DNA of 64,000 bases from Halarcobacter sp. Its GTDB lineage: Bacteria > Campylobacterota > Campylobacteria > Campylobacterales > Arcobacteraceae. Of the stretch, positions 53,768 through 61,719 are shown piece by piece; the first letter of the stretch is position 1, and the number at the start of each line of letters is the position of its first letter. Where the stretch lies: contig NZ_OY781470.1 of assembly GCF_963676935.1 (NCBI RefSeq), positions 3,010,680-3,074,679 on the forward strand, in the 5' to 3' direction. The notes under the pieces are model-generated. The model ran no database searches. It was not told the DNA's origin and was given only the letters and a program-made list of their open reading frames with translations. A program made the translations under genes and the position numbers.

Positions 53768-54178
53768 TTAATCCTCTTTACTGTAATGCTTCTCTCTATG
53801 TTTTCTCATAAACTCAAGTTCTTCGTCAACTTCGTTTCTATAGTCTTCCATAGCTTCAAGTTCATTTTCTCTACAGCCAACTACTTCTACAGGTGCTTCT
53901 TCTACACCTAAAAAATGAACTTCATATACACGAATAACTTGAAGAAATTCTCCAATTGATTTAATATAACCAATCGCTCCAGCAGGCATCATAAGAGTAC
54001 CTATTGGAGAGTGAGGATAAGTTCCATCATTTACAATCTCTTTAATAAGTTTAACTTTTTGTCCCACACCAAATTTTGCACTATCTTCATCTTTCCCTGA
54101 TCTACTTGCCGTAACACTATCGTGAAGATAAGTATTGGGGTTAACTATTTCATCATGGTTTATACCTTTAGCAGCCAC
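53768..54178 (-). CDS. nifZ: Nitrogenase maturation protein NifZ
   Basis: About 136 residues. NifZ pattern: FGVGQKVKLIKEIVNDGTYP, then PIGTLMMPAGAIGYIKSIGE, LQVIRVYEVHFLG and VVGCRENELEAM. NifZ helps mature the P-clusters of NifDK. A GTG at 54178 is preferred because TGGAGG stands five bases before it; an ATG 11 codons earlier has no ribosome site. With this start the gene overlaps the nifW stop by 11 bases. The GGAGG is at the same time coding sequence for the NifW tail. Confidence 0.87.
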   Translation of the reverse strand: MAAKGINHDEIVNPNTYLHDSVTASRSGKDEDSAKFGVGQKVKLIKEIVNDGTYPHSPIGTLMMPAGAIGYIKSIGEFLQVIRVYEVHFLGVEEAPVEVVGCRENELEAMEDYRNEVDEELEFMRKHREKHYSKED

Positions 54179-54503
54179 AAGAACCTCCAGTTGAAGTTCC
54201 TGTTGTTCCACATGAAGAACAACCTTCTAATTTCCCTGTTTCATACATATTCCAAACATCTGCTGCGCTTGGAGCATGGCCATTTTTATAATCACCATAA
54301 ACTCTTAAAAGTGAGAACTTTAAAAATTCAAGAAGCTTATTTTCATCAGTAATAGTTCCAATACCTTTTTTGATTAAAGTTCCATACTCTTTCATCATAT
54401 GAAATCTTTTTACATTGATTAATGCTTGATCAAAATCGATATTAAAAAATCTAAAATAATCTTCTGTATCTCTTAGTTTATAAAAATCTTCTACAGTTGC
54501 CAT
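54168..54503 (-). CDS. nifW: Nitrogenase-stabilising protein NifW with Cys/Gly-rich tail
   Basis: 111 residues. The first 90 match NifW: VEDFYKLRDTEDYFRFFNID, FDQALINVKRFHMMKEYGTL and RVYGDYKNGHAPSAADVWNM. NifW binds and protects the MoFe protein. The end, CSSCGTTGTSTGGSCGC, has four cysteines in a flexible Gly/Ser/Thr context that is not part of the usual family; it might bind metal or a cluster. Placed between the flavodoxin gene and nifZ. Confidence 0.85.
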   Translation of the reverse strand: MATVEDFYKLRDTEDYFRFFNIDFDQALINVKRFHMMKEYGTLIKKGIGTITDENKLLEFLKFSLLRVYGDYKNGHAPSAADVWNMYETGKLEGCSSCGTTGTSTGGSCGC

Positions 54504-54558
54504 AATTAACTCCTTTTACTTATTTGTTTAATCTAGAAAAAAGATTAAAAATCGATAT

Positions 54559-55080
54559 TTATGCGGGTATTTGTCCCTTTAAGTTTGAAATCCAGTTTTC
54601 AATTCTTTCTTCAGTTTTATCTTCTTCATTGTGGTTATCAATTGCTAATCCACAAAGTTTTCCATCCATTTCTGCAAGAGAAAATTCATAAGAGTAACCA
54701 TCTTTTTCTACAGAACCAACAGCCTTTGCTCCTAAAGATGTAAATGTTTTATGTAATTTTCCTAATGCTGAACAAAAATGCTCACCATGTTTTACACTAT
54801 CTCCAGCTCCAAAAAATGCCACAGTTTTTCCAGATAAGTCTACCTCTTCATCTTCCATTTCTAATTGAGGGTCAACCCATGAAAAGTGTACATCACCTTG
54901 TCCCCAAGTTGAACTTCCTATAAATAATACATCATAGTCTTCAAATTGTTCAATATCATCAAAATCTTCTTCCATATTGATTACATCATCTTCTTCAATT
55001 CCAAAAGCCTCAGCTAATGCATCCGCCACAGCCATTGACGTTCCACCAGCAGTTCCACAAAAAATTCCAATCTTAGCCAT
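54559..55080 (-). CDS. nifF: Flavodoxin, nif-type
   Basis: 173 residues, long-chain flavodoxin: FMN phosphate loop IFCGTAGGTSMAVADAL, WGQGDVHFSW for the 60s loop and FFGAGDSVKHGEHFCSALGK for the 90s loop. FGAGDS in place of GxGDQ is slightly unusual. Very acidic (IEEDDVINMEEDFDDIEQFE). Probable electron donor to NifH. In the nifX unit. Confidence 0.88.
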   Translation of the reverse strand: MAKIGIFCGTAGGTSMAVADALAEAFGIEEDDVINMEEDFDDIEQFEDYDVLFIGSSTWGQGDVHFSWVDPQLEMEDEEVDLSGKTVAFFGAGDSVKHGEHFCSALGKLHKTFTSLGAKAVGSVEKDGYSYEFSLAEMDGKLCGLAIDNHNEEDKTEERIENWISNLKGQIPA

Positions 55081-55101
55081 TATTCTTCTCCTTCTTCTTT
55101 T

Positions 55102-55530
55102 TTAGCTTTTATATTTTTTATATCTTTCTTGAGCTTTAGTAAGTAGCTTTTCACCCTCTTCTTCAAGTTTCTCTAAAGTCCTAAATGAAAATCTATGAGC
55201 ATCTTTAAAGCCTTTATCACACAACACAATATCATTTGCAAAAACTACAACTCTACCAAAACCTTCATGACTCATCTCCATTACAACAGAACACATAATC
55301 CCTGTCATCTTTTCAAAAGCAAGTGCTACTGCTTGGTATATAAGTCTAATATCTTGTGTTTGCATCTCATCAATATCTGCAATAATTGGAATCTCTTTTA
55401 ATTGTTCTTTTGTTCTTACATATTTCTCTTGTAATAAATCTTCATTAGATTTATTTACCCATGTGCCAAATTGGTCTAAGGCTCTAATTTGACCGATTAA
55501 TGTATCAACAAAAACTTTTTTAGCATCCAT
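55102..55530 (-). CDS. NifX-associated protein (DUF269 family)
   Basis: 142 residues of the family that almost always follows nifX: LIGQIRALDQFGTWVNKSNE, YVRTKEQLKEIPIIADIDEM and FEKMTGIMCSVVMEMSHEGF with GRVVVF. The role is unknown; a part in FeMo-co handling is assumed from linkage. The ATG shares its first base with the nifX stop (TAATG). Confidence 0.88.
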   Translation of the reverse strand: MDAKKVFVDTLIGQIRALDQFGTWVNKSNEDLLQEKYVRTKEQLKEIPIIADIDEMQTQDIRLIYQAVALAFEKMTGIMCSVVMEMSHEGFGRVVVFANDIVLCDKGFKDAHRFSFRTLEKLEEEGEKLLTKAQERYKKYKS

Positions 55531-55925
55531 TACGCAGCCTTCTTTTCAATAATTTTTTTGATAAAAGGGGGCGGGTTACCATTTAACATATCTTGAAGTT
55601 TTTTTACTTCTTGCTCAATCCCAACTTCTTCTTTATATTTGATTGTAAAAATACCACTATTAATAAGTTTTGCAGCAGCTATAGCTCCAACATTTGTAAA
55701 ATATACAATATCAATACCATCTAATAGTGCTACAGTCTTATCTGTATCTTTTTCTGTAACTTTTTTTATTTCACTCATATTTGTAGAAGTTTTACTTATC
55801 TCATAGACTGCAAATTGCTTTGCACTTCCAAAGTGTGAATCAATATTTTCTAAATCTTTAGTAGCAAAAGCTACTTTGATCATACCCTCACCTGACGTGT
55901 TTGAAGTTATTTTAATATTACTCAT
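55530..55925 (-). CDS. nifX: FeMo-cofactor carrier NifX
   Basis: 131 residues of the dinitrogenase iron-molybdenum cofactor-binding fold: IKVAFATKDLENIDSHFGSA, KQFAVYEISKT, DKTVALLDGIDIVYFTNVGA and IKYKEEVGIEQEVKKLQDML. NifX carries NifB-co/VK-cluster between assembly proteins. First gene of an eight-gene unit ending in rpoN, with a sigma-54 promoter 30 bases upstream. Confidence 0.92.
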   Translation of the reverse strand: MSNIKITSNTSGEGMIKVAFATKDLENIDSHFGSAKQFAVYEISKTSTNMSEIKKVTEKDTDKTVALLDGIDIVYFTNVGAIAAAKLINSGIFTIKYKEEVGIEQEVKKLQDMLNGNPPPFIKKIIEKKAA

Positions 55926-55954
55926 GGCATCATCCTTTAATTTATTAGGAGATA

Positions 55955-55970
55955 TGCAAAAAGTGTTCCA
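55955..55970 (-). promoter_or_regulatory. Sigma-54 promoter of the nifX unit
   Basis: TGGAACACTTTTTGCA, minus strand; GG and GC ten bases apart and TTTGCA matches the -12 consensus exactly. The core is identical at 15 bases to the nifN promoter. Confidence 0.85.
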
Positions 55971-55986
55971 CTATAAAAATAGGTTT

Positions 55987-56289
55987 TTAAATTTTTTTTG
56001 CAGATTTAATTAAAGCTAGAAAATCGATTAAATCACTTAGAAAAAAGGCTCTATTATCTATAAAAGAAAAATAAACATTTATAAAAGTATTTTGTCCTAA
56101 AAATAGTTGAGCATTTTTAATAAATTCAGGAGGAATTTGCCTATTTATAGCTCTTTGCTCTACAAGTTCTTCACATATCTCTTCAAATAGAAAAAATATC
56201 TCTGCAGGCTTTTTTTCTGTTAACATATAGATATCACTTCTATATAAATCATATTTTTTATAAATATTTAAATAGGTCTCTTTACTCAT
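55987..56289 (-). CDS. Unknown 100-residue protein, end of nifN unit
   Basis: Not recognised. Mostly helical: YLNIYKKYDLYRSDIYMLTE, AEIFFLFEEICEELVEQRAI, then NTFINVYFSFIDNRAFFLSD. No signal peptide or clear membrane helix. It begins one base after the nitroreductase-like stop, so it belongs to the nifN unit and may act with that protein. Confidence 0.7.
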   Translation of the reverse strand: MSKETYLNIYKKYDLYRSDIYMLTEKKPAEIFFLFEEICEELVEQRAINRQIPPEFIKNAQLFLGQNTFINVYFSFIDNRAFFLSDLIDFLALIKSAKKI

Positions 56290-56290
56290 T

Positions 56291-57541
56291 TTATTTTCCT
56301 ATAGCTTGTAGATAAAGTATATTGTTTGTTGTATTTAATATTTTTTTTGATTCCTCATCAAAATATGCACCTATGCCAGTGCATCCAATATTTAAATTTG
56401 CACATTTTAAGTTTATTATATGTGCTAAAAAAGCTGAAAAAATATAGCTTATAATATAGTTGCTTTTTTCATTTGCTGTAAAAAATAGTGTAAAGCAACT
56501 ATCTCCACCAAGCCTTTGATTAAAAGCTAATTTTGTTCCAATAGCTTTAAAATCACCCTCTTGAATCAATGTTACATTTTTGTAAATACCTTGTTTCATA
56601 CTCTTTATATTATTATTTATAAAATATAGGTCTATATTAATTTTACTTGCAATTGAAAAAATATCTTTTGTAATTTCATCAAACTCTTCTTTTGATATGG
56701 ACTCTTTTTTAAAACCTCTAATAGATCTTCTTTTATCAATAGAGTTTTGAATATTTTTCATTTTTAACTCTTCAAAGATTGAAGCTTTTATTTGCTCCTC
56801 AAATTTTTCATTTTCTAGTTTTTGTATAAACTCTTCTAAAAATTTGTTTTTAATAAAATAATCTGATGGAGCAACGCTTATAAGGGGTTCTCTTAACTGT
56901 TTAGGTTTTGTATCTTTTTCATTGTCTATTAAAATAGCACATTGAAAAAACTCTTGGGAATCAAATCCAAACTCTTTATTTAGATTTTTTTTATCAAAAT
57001 TAAATTCAAATTCAAATTTTATATTTTCAGCTTTTAAAGAGGTAAATATAGAAGCTAATTGATGCCCTGTATCTAAAAGTAAATATCTATTTGCTCTATT
57101 TTCATATTTCCATGAGCTTCTAAAATAAACATTACTAATCAAAAAAATGAATTTTTTTGAATCTGTATCAAAATAGTATTCAAGTCCATCATTACTTAGT
57201 TCATGTATTAAAGTAAGATTATTATTTAATGGTTCATAATGGTAAATACCAGATAAAAACCCTTTTATTCCTCTAATTTGAATATAAATTTCACAAGGAT
57301 AGAGTCCTCCTGCACTAGGATTTGCTCTTAAACTTACTTCTTCCTTTCCATATTTTTTTGTTGTTGTAATTTTCCCAAAATTTTTTATGAATTTTAGTTC
57401 TTCATATTCATTAATATTGTATCTTCTAAAAAAATTTGGATAGAGTTTATAGCTCCTTGGTTGAGTTCTCCAATCAATAAATTGGGTTTGCTCAAAGGAG
57501 TTTTTAAATGTTATATCAGTTTTCTTATGAAACTGTTGCAT
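56291..57541 (-). CDS. SagB/nitroreductase-like protein, two-domain
   Basis: 416 residues with two nitroreductase-like halves. The first has LRANPSAGGLYPCEIYIQIR, the SagB-type start, and YLLLDTGHQLASIFTSLKAE; the second starts SIDKRRSIRGFKKESISKEE and has NLNIGCTGIGAYFDEESKKI. Such proteins bind FMN; a second half of this kind occurs in tandem SagB homologues. The substrate is unknown; azoline oxidation as in SagB is unlikely without partner genes. It overlaps the ankyrin gene by 17 bases. Confidence 0.78.
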   Translation of the reverse strand: MQQFHKKTDITFKNSFEQTQFIDWRTQPRSYKLYPNFFRRYNINEYEELKFIKNFGKITTTKKYGKEEVSLRANPSAGGLYPCEIYIQIRGIKGFLSGIYHYEPLNNNLTLIHELSNDGLEYYFDTDSKKFIFLISNVYFRSSWKYENRANRYLLLDTGHQLASIFTSLKAENIKFEFEFNFDKKNLNKEFGFDSQEFFQCAILIDNEKDTKPKQLREPLISVAPSDYFIKNKFLEEFIQKLENEKFEEQIKASIFEELKMKNIQNSIDKRRSIRGFKKESISKEEFDEITKDIFSIASKINIDLYFINNNIKSMKQGIYKNVTLIQEGDFKAIGTKLAFNQRLGGDSCFTLFFTANEKSNYIISYIFSAFLAHIINLKCANLNIGCTGIGAYFDEESKKILNTTNNILYLQAIGK

Positions 57542-57974
57542 TCTTCAGCATTTTAAATATTTTTGGAGTTACAGCAAGATCAATTGCTTTAAACCCATCT
57601 AGATTCTCTAAAGTTACATCAGCCTTATTTTCAATCAATAGTTTTACAAAGTCATCTTTCCCGGCACTTGCACAATACATTAGTGCTGTTACTCCATTGT
57701 CATTCATTGAGTTTATATTTATTCCCGCATCAATAAGTGCATAAAAACAATCATAAGATGAACCAAAACATGCATTCCATAATGCTGTATTTCCATCTAC
57801 ATTTTTAATATCAAGATTCGCACCTTTTCCTATAAGCTCTTTTACTATTGGAGTATTAGCTTCTCTTGCTGCTTTCATTACAGCTGAGTTTCCATGTTTG
57901 CCTTGCTTATTTAAATCATTAATATCATAATTATTTTCCCTAAGCCATGTTCTTAAATTTTCAGTAAATGACAT
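57525..57974 (-). CDS. Ankyrin-repeat protein
   Basis: 149 residues with about four ankyrin repeats: GNSAVMKAAREANTPIVKEL, GNTALWNACFGSSYDCFYAL, GVTALMYCASAGKDDFVKLL and a partial GFKAIDLAVTPKIFKML. No signal peptide. It probably binds another protein of the nifN unit or nitrogenase assembly. One base after the Tpx-like stop. Confidence 0.88.
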   Translation of the reverse strand: MSFTENLRTWLRENNYDINDLNKQGKHGNSAVMKAAREANTPIVKELIGKGANLDIKNVDGNTALWNACFGSSYDCFYALIDAGININSMNDNGVTALMYCASAGKDDFVKLLIENKADVTLENLDGFKAIDLAVTPKIFKMLKNATVS

Positions 57975-58496
57975 TTATGCACCCATCCAATTCTCATGTG
58001 TATGACCTTTTTGTTTAAAGTTCACAACTTCATGAAGGGCTGATTTAAACTCATCTAAATCAAAACTTGTTTCAATATTCGTTGGTATTTGTTTATATTT
58101 AATAACACCCTCTTTATCTATTACAAATAAAGATTTTGCAATAAGTTCTTCATTCATATTTACTCCAAACTTAAGAGAAAAATCTTTAAAGTCATTTGAA
58201 ATAAAATTTTCATCTATAGAATAAGCATTTTTTACTTTTTCTACGTTTTCATCACTACTTTTGGTAATAATATAAACTACAGCTTTAGATGAATACTCTT
58301 CGATAATATTGTGTAAACCATTGTTATATGCTTTTATACAAGGTAATGTGATCATAACTTGTGTTTTTGGAGCCATCATCCCTATAACTTTTGTCTCACC
58401 ACCTACCATTTTAACTCTTACTGCTGGTGCTTCACTTTCAACTTTTCTCTCTTTTTTCCCTAACTTATAAACTTCTTTTTTATATTTAACTTCCAT
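57975..58496 (-). CDS. Tpx-like protein 2 of nifN unit
   Basis: About 173 residues from an ATG with AAGGAT upstream, two bases after the previous stop; a longer frame is less likely. Tpx plan: VMITLPCIKAYNNGLHNIIE replaces FPSxDTPVC, FISNDFKDFSLKFGVNMNEE matches the SDFR/FG region, and KSLFVIDKEGVIKYKQIP the VFVLD strand. The one cysteine (LPC) is not at the peroxidatic position by simple alignment. The N-terminus KERKVESEAPAVRVKMVGGE is charged. Confidence 0.68.
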   Translation of the reverse strand: MEVKYKKEVYKLGKKERKVESEAPAVRVKMVGGETKVIGMMAPKTQVMITLPCIKAYNNGLHNIIEEYSSKAVVYIITKSSDENVEKVKNAYSIDENFISNDFKDFSLKFGVNMNEELIAKSLFVIDKEGVIKYKQIPTNIETSFDLDEFKSALHEVVNFKQKGHTHENWMGA

Positions 58497-58497
58497 T

Positions 58498-58878
58498 TTA
58501 TAAAATATCCTTATGGGTAATTTGACAGTTTGTATCAATTATCATTAATGATTTTCTTAAATCTTTATTTTCATCAAGTATTTGAAATACTTTTGAAAAA
58601 TCTTTATATTCTGTTGATATAAGATTCTCTTTTAAATCAAACTCTTCAATTGTTTTTTTACACTCCTCTTTTGAGCTAGAAGTGATTATAAATGAATCAG
58701 CTCTATCTTTAAAAAATTCGATAGCTTCATTTAATTGTTCATTAAATTCTTCTATTTTTGGTAAAGTCATTACAACTTGAACTTTTTCTTTAGGGATACC
58801 TAAAAGTCTTGTTTTTCCATTTATCATTTGTAATCCTATAGCAGGAACAATAGGTCTTTGTAAATTAATGCTCATCAT
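58498..58878 (-). CDS. Tpx-like protein 1 of nifN unit, truncated form
   Basis: 126 residues. VQVVMTLPKIEEFNEQLNEA, STEYKDFSKVFQILDENKDL and RKSLMIIDTNCQITHKDIL match the protein encoded next, but it stops after the VFVLD-like strand, so it is shorter by about 30 residues. No cysteine in the active region. It overlaps nifN by 14 bases. It may work as a heteromer with its neighbour. Confidence 0.68.
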   Translation of the reverse strand: MMSINLQRPIVPAIGLQMINGKTRLLGIPKEKVQVVMTLPKIEEFNEQLNEAIEFFKDRADSFIITSSSKEECKKTIEEFDLKENLISTEYKDFSKVFQILDENKDLRKSLMIIDTNCQITHKDIL

Positions 58879-60163
58879 GATTTATCTCATGTCTATGATT
58901 ATTTATGATATTTGCCATCTCAAAAAGTAAGTAGGCACTTCCTTCATAAAGGATGTCATTTTTAAGTTGGTTTCCTACCCCCTCATAATCAGGAAAACCT
59001 CTTAACATCAATGCTTTTTTATGTTTCATAGTGTATCTTTCTCCATGAAAGTTTGATATTAATATTTCACTATCTTCTAAGTATTTCTCAACATCTTCAA
59101 AATCCCCAATTAGAAGATTTTCACACTCTATATCATCTAATAAATCATTTTTATGTGTTGTAATTATTGCTTTGATATTTGCTCCTGCTTCTATTATCGT
59201 ATTAGCTATAGAGATACATTGATCTGGCTCTAAAGCTAAAACTACAGATGAACTTCCTAAAGCAAAGTGAGTATCTAAAAGAGCATCTTGTAATCTTTTT
59301 CTCCATCTTACAATACTTGGATGAGGTGTAGAAACCTTTTTTACTGTACATAAGTCTTTAAAAAATTTGTCACTATTTTCTAATCCACCTAATGAATCAT
59401 AATGGAAAAGATTGATTTTTTCATTTTTTTCATTTAATTTTTGTCCAGCTTTTTTTACACTACTACCAATTGTTATCACTAAAGAGGCTGTTGCTAACTC
59501 TTTAATCTCTTCTACTGAAATACCGCCAGAACTGAGAGCTCCTTGTTTTAAACCTAGATGACCATCTAAAGAATCACTTAAATCTGGTAATGCAACAACT
59601 TCATATCCAAATAAAGCAACTGTATCTTTTATTTTTTCAATCTCTATTGGTTTAATATTTACATTTGGTATTATTACTGCTTTTTGAGTATCAATGGTAT
59701 CCGATGCAGTTACTAATTGGTCAATTATTGCTTCAATAGATTTTGCAAAACCACTCTCAATAGAACCTTCAAAATCTGGTGTGTTTACATGACAAATTGT
59801 TTGTTGGTCTTGAAGTAATATAGTTGCACCTTTTATATCATCACCTTTTGTTTCTGTAAGTCCTGTGGTAAAAAGTCCTACTAAATCAGGTTTTACTTTA
59901 CTTGTAATATTTTTTATTGACTCAGATATTGAATAGTCTCCCCCGTCAATAACTGCTGTAATATCGTTTACTGCTGTTGTTTGTACTGCAATTGGGTCGT
60001 TAAAATGTCTTGTGAAAAATACTTTTGAAAAAGAAGCACAACCTTGTGCTCCGTGCATCAGAGGCATACAATTTTTTATACCTAAAAAGCATAACATAGC
60101 ACCCATTGGTTGAGATAATTTGATTGGATTTAATTGTAATGGTTTTGAGCTAATTGCTTCCAT
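58865..60163 (-). CDS. nifN: Nitrogenase cofactor scaffold NifN
   Basis: 432 residues. LQLNPIKLSQPMGAMLCFLG, IKNCMPLMHGAQGCASFSKV and FFTRHFNDPIAVQTTA are the NifN/NifK-type opening; GLTETKGDDIKG follows. With NifE it forms the scaffold where the FeMo-co precursor is completed. Cys42 (AQGC) should be the cluster ligand equivalent. The C-terminal part (LLFEMANIINNHRHEINHDE) is short. It heads a six-gene unit and is separated from nifE by 3.1 kb, which is unusual. Confidence 0.9.
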   Translation of the reverse strand: MEAISSKPLQLNPIKLSQPMGAMLCFLGIKNCMPLMHGAQGCASFSKVFFTRHFNDPIAVQTTAVNDITAVIDGGDYSISESIKNITSKVKPDLVGLFTTGLTETKGDDIKGATILLQDQQTICHVNTPDFEGSIESGFAKSIEAIIDQLVTASDTIDTQKAVIIPNVNIKPIEIEKIKDTVALFGYEVVALPDLSDSLDGHLGLKQGALSSGGISVEEIKELATASLVITIGSSVKKAGQKLNEKNEKINLFHYDSLGGLENSDKFFKDLCTVKKVSTPHPSIVRWRKRLQDALLDTHFALGSSSVVLALEPDQCISIANTIIEAGANIKAIITTHKNDLLDDIECENLLIGDFEDVEKYLEDSEILISNFHGERYTMKHKKALMLRGFPDYEGVGNQLKNDILYEGSAYLLFEMANIINNHRHEINHDEH

Positions 60164-60190
60164 GTTATTTCCTCTATTTTTTTATTTTTA

Positions 60191-60206
60191 TGCAAAAAGT
60201 GTTCCT
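60191..60206 (-). promoter_or_regulatory. Sigma-54 promoter of the nifN unit
   Basis: AGGAACACTTTTTGCA, minus strand, 27 bases before the nifN ATG. GG and GC are correctly spaced; only the first T of the -24 box is changed to A. Confidence 0.78.
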
Positions 60207-60353
60207 AAAGAATAATTCAAATCTAATCTAGTAATTGAAAAATGTTTTATTTATATTTTATAAAAGTATTATTTTTAATTATTTTATTTGCTTTTAATAA
60301 AAAATCAAGTTTATGAAATGTAAAATTTTAAGTATATGTAAAGAGGTTAATAG

Positions 60354-60620
60354 ATGAATTTAATAAATAGTAATACTCTACAAACTATTGATGGGATTTC
60401 TAATTCTCAAAACAGTCAAAATGTCGAAACTACTACTAATGATTTTTTATCTACTGCTTTATTTAGTAATCAATTTAAAGTTGAAGAGATAAATGAAATA
60501 TCTAAGGAACAAGAAAATTTAAATGAAGATTTAAATAATGATGCAATTCAATTAGAAAGACAAAGAACTACTTCTATTCAAAATAGTGCAAATATTATGA
60601 AAGCTTTATTAAATAGTTAA
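60354..60620 (+). CDS. Unknown 88-residue hydrophilic protein
   Basis: Not recognised. Asn/Gln/Ser-rich, MNLINSNTLQTIDGISNSQN, with a glutamate-rich middle (EEINEISKEQENLNEDLNND) and helical end (SIQNSANIMKALLNS). AAGAGG lies 7 bases before the ATG. On the opposite strand to the nif genes around it. Composition resembles the N-terminus of the large unknown protein nearby; no function can be given. Confidence 0.55.
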   Translation: MNLINSNTLQTIDGISNSQNSQNVETTTNDFLSTALFSNQFKVEEINEISKEQENLNEDLNNDAIQLERQRTTSIQNSANIMKALLNS

Positions 60621-60627
60621 AATTAAC

Positions 60628-61653
60628 TTATTTTTTTCCACCTATATCTGACATTAGTATAGATAACCATTTTGTTGATTTATTTGAATCAAATGCAATT
60701 TTTAAAGTCATAGTAATAGGTACAGCTAAGAACATTCCCACAATTCCAAGTACCCATCCCCATAAAATTAATGAGAAAAATATAATAAGTGGAGATAGTC
60801 CTAACTCTTTTCCCATAAATTTTGGCTCTATTATATTACTAATTGAGATATTTATACCTACATATAGAATTATAATGATAATAGTTGTATTTATATCGGC
60901 ACTTACTAGTGAAAGCAATACAGCTGGTATTGCTGCTATAATTGAACCAACTACAGGTATAAAGTTAAATAACATAGCAATTGCACCCCAAAGAATAGGA
61001 TAGTTTATATCAAAGAATATAAGTATCAAAGCTATTAGAAAACCTGTTAAAAAACTTGTTGTTGTTTTTACTAAAAAATAGTTTTTAATATTGTGGGAGA
61101 AAAGATTAAAATGTTCAAGTCTATCTTTATCTTTTTCAAATATAATTTTTAGTTTCTTCTCAAAAGATTTTGATTCGGCTAGAATAAAAGCGATTCCTAT
61201 AATTATCAATAAAAACTTAGAAAGAAAAGTTCCTATACTTCCTATTAAGTTAGTTGTTATACCAAAAAAGGAACTAAAATTTAGAGTATCTAAAATAGAT
61301 TTTTTATCCACTTCTATTCCATATGTTTCCCCTAAAGCAATAGTATCTACAACAAGTTGTTGTAACTGTTTTTCATATTGGGGAAGGTTTATCAAAAAAT
61401 CTTTTAAAGAGATATTTATAATATATGATAAGAGTAAGGTTATTAATGAAAAGATACCAAGAACAACAAGGTATGAAAAAAACTTTGGAATGTTTTTATT
61501 CTCTAAAAATAGTATGATTGTAGATATTATAGATGAGATAAAGATTGCTAAGAATAGGATGATTACAATCTCACTTGCAGCTTTTAACCCAGCAATAATA
61601 ATTACAAAACTAGCTAAATAAAAAAAATAATTTCTGATTTTCATTCCATCCAT
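60628..61653 (-). CDS. AI-2E family (PerM/YdiK-type) membrane transporter
   Basis: 341 residues with about seven to eight membrane helices. Family marks are LKDFLINLPQYEKQLQQLVV, a long middle with KIIFEKDKDRLEHFNLFSHN, and the late motif ALILIFFDINYPILWGAIAM with FIPVVGSIIAAIPAVLLSL. EPKFMGKELGLSPLIIFFSL is highly conserved. The family exports diverse small molecules; autoinducer-2 transport is not implied. AAGGA fixes the start. It lies between nifE and nifN without obvious functional link. Confidence 0.85.
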   Translation of the reverse strand: MDGMKIRNYFFYLASFVIIIAGLKAASEIVIILFLAIFISSIISTIILFLENKNIPKFFSYLVVLGIFSLITLLLSYIINISLKDFLINLPQYEKQLQQLVVDTIALGETYGIEVDKKSILDTLNFSSFFGITTNLIGSIGTFLSKFLLIIIGIAFILAESKSFEKKLKIIFEKDKDRLEHFNLFSHNIKNYFLVKTTTSFLTGFLIALILIFFDINYPILWGAIAMLFNFIPVVGSIIAAIPAVLLSLVSADINTTIIIIILYVGINISISNIIEPKFMGKELGLSPLIIFFSLILWGWVLGIVGMFLAVPITMTLKIAFDSNKSTKWLSILMSDIGGKK

Positions 61654-61719
61654 AATGTTCCTTTTTTAAATTATATCTTTTAAAAAATAAATTAACATAA
61701 AAGGATAAAAAATAAATTA

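Noticed and set aside
54179-54211. ATG start of nifZ inside nifW
   Set aside because: No ribosome site there, whereas GGAGG stands five bases before the GTG at 54178.
60628-61653. Autoinducer-2 exporter and quorum sensing link
   Set aside because: Family name only; members carry many substrates and no quorum-sensing gene is nearby.
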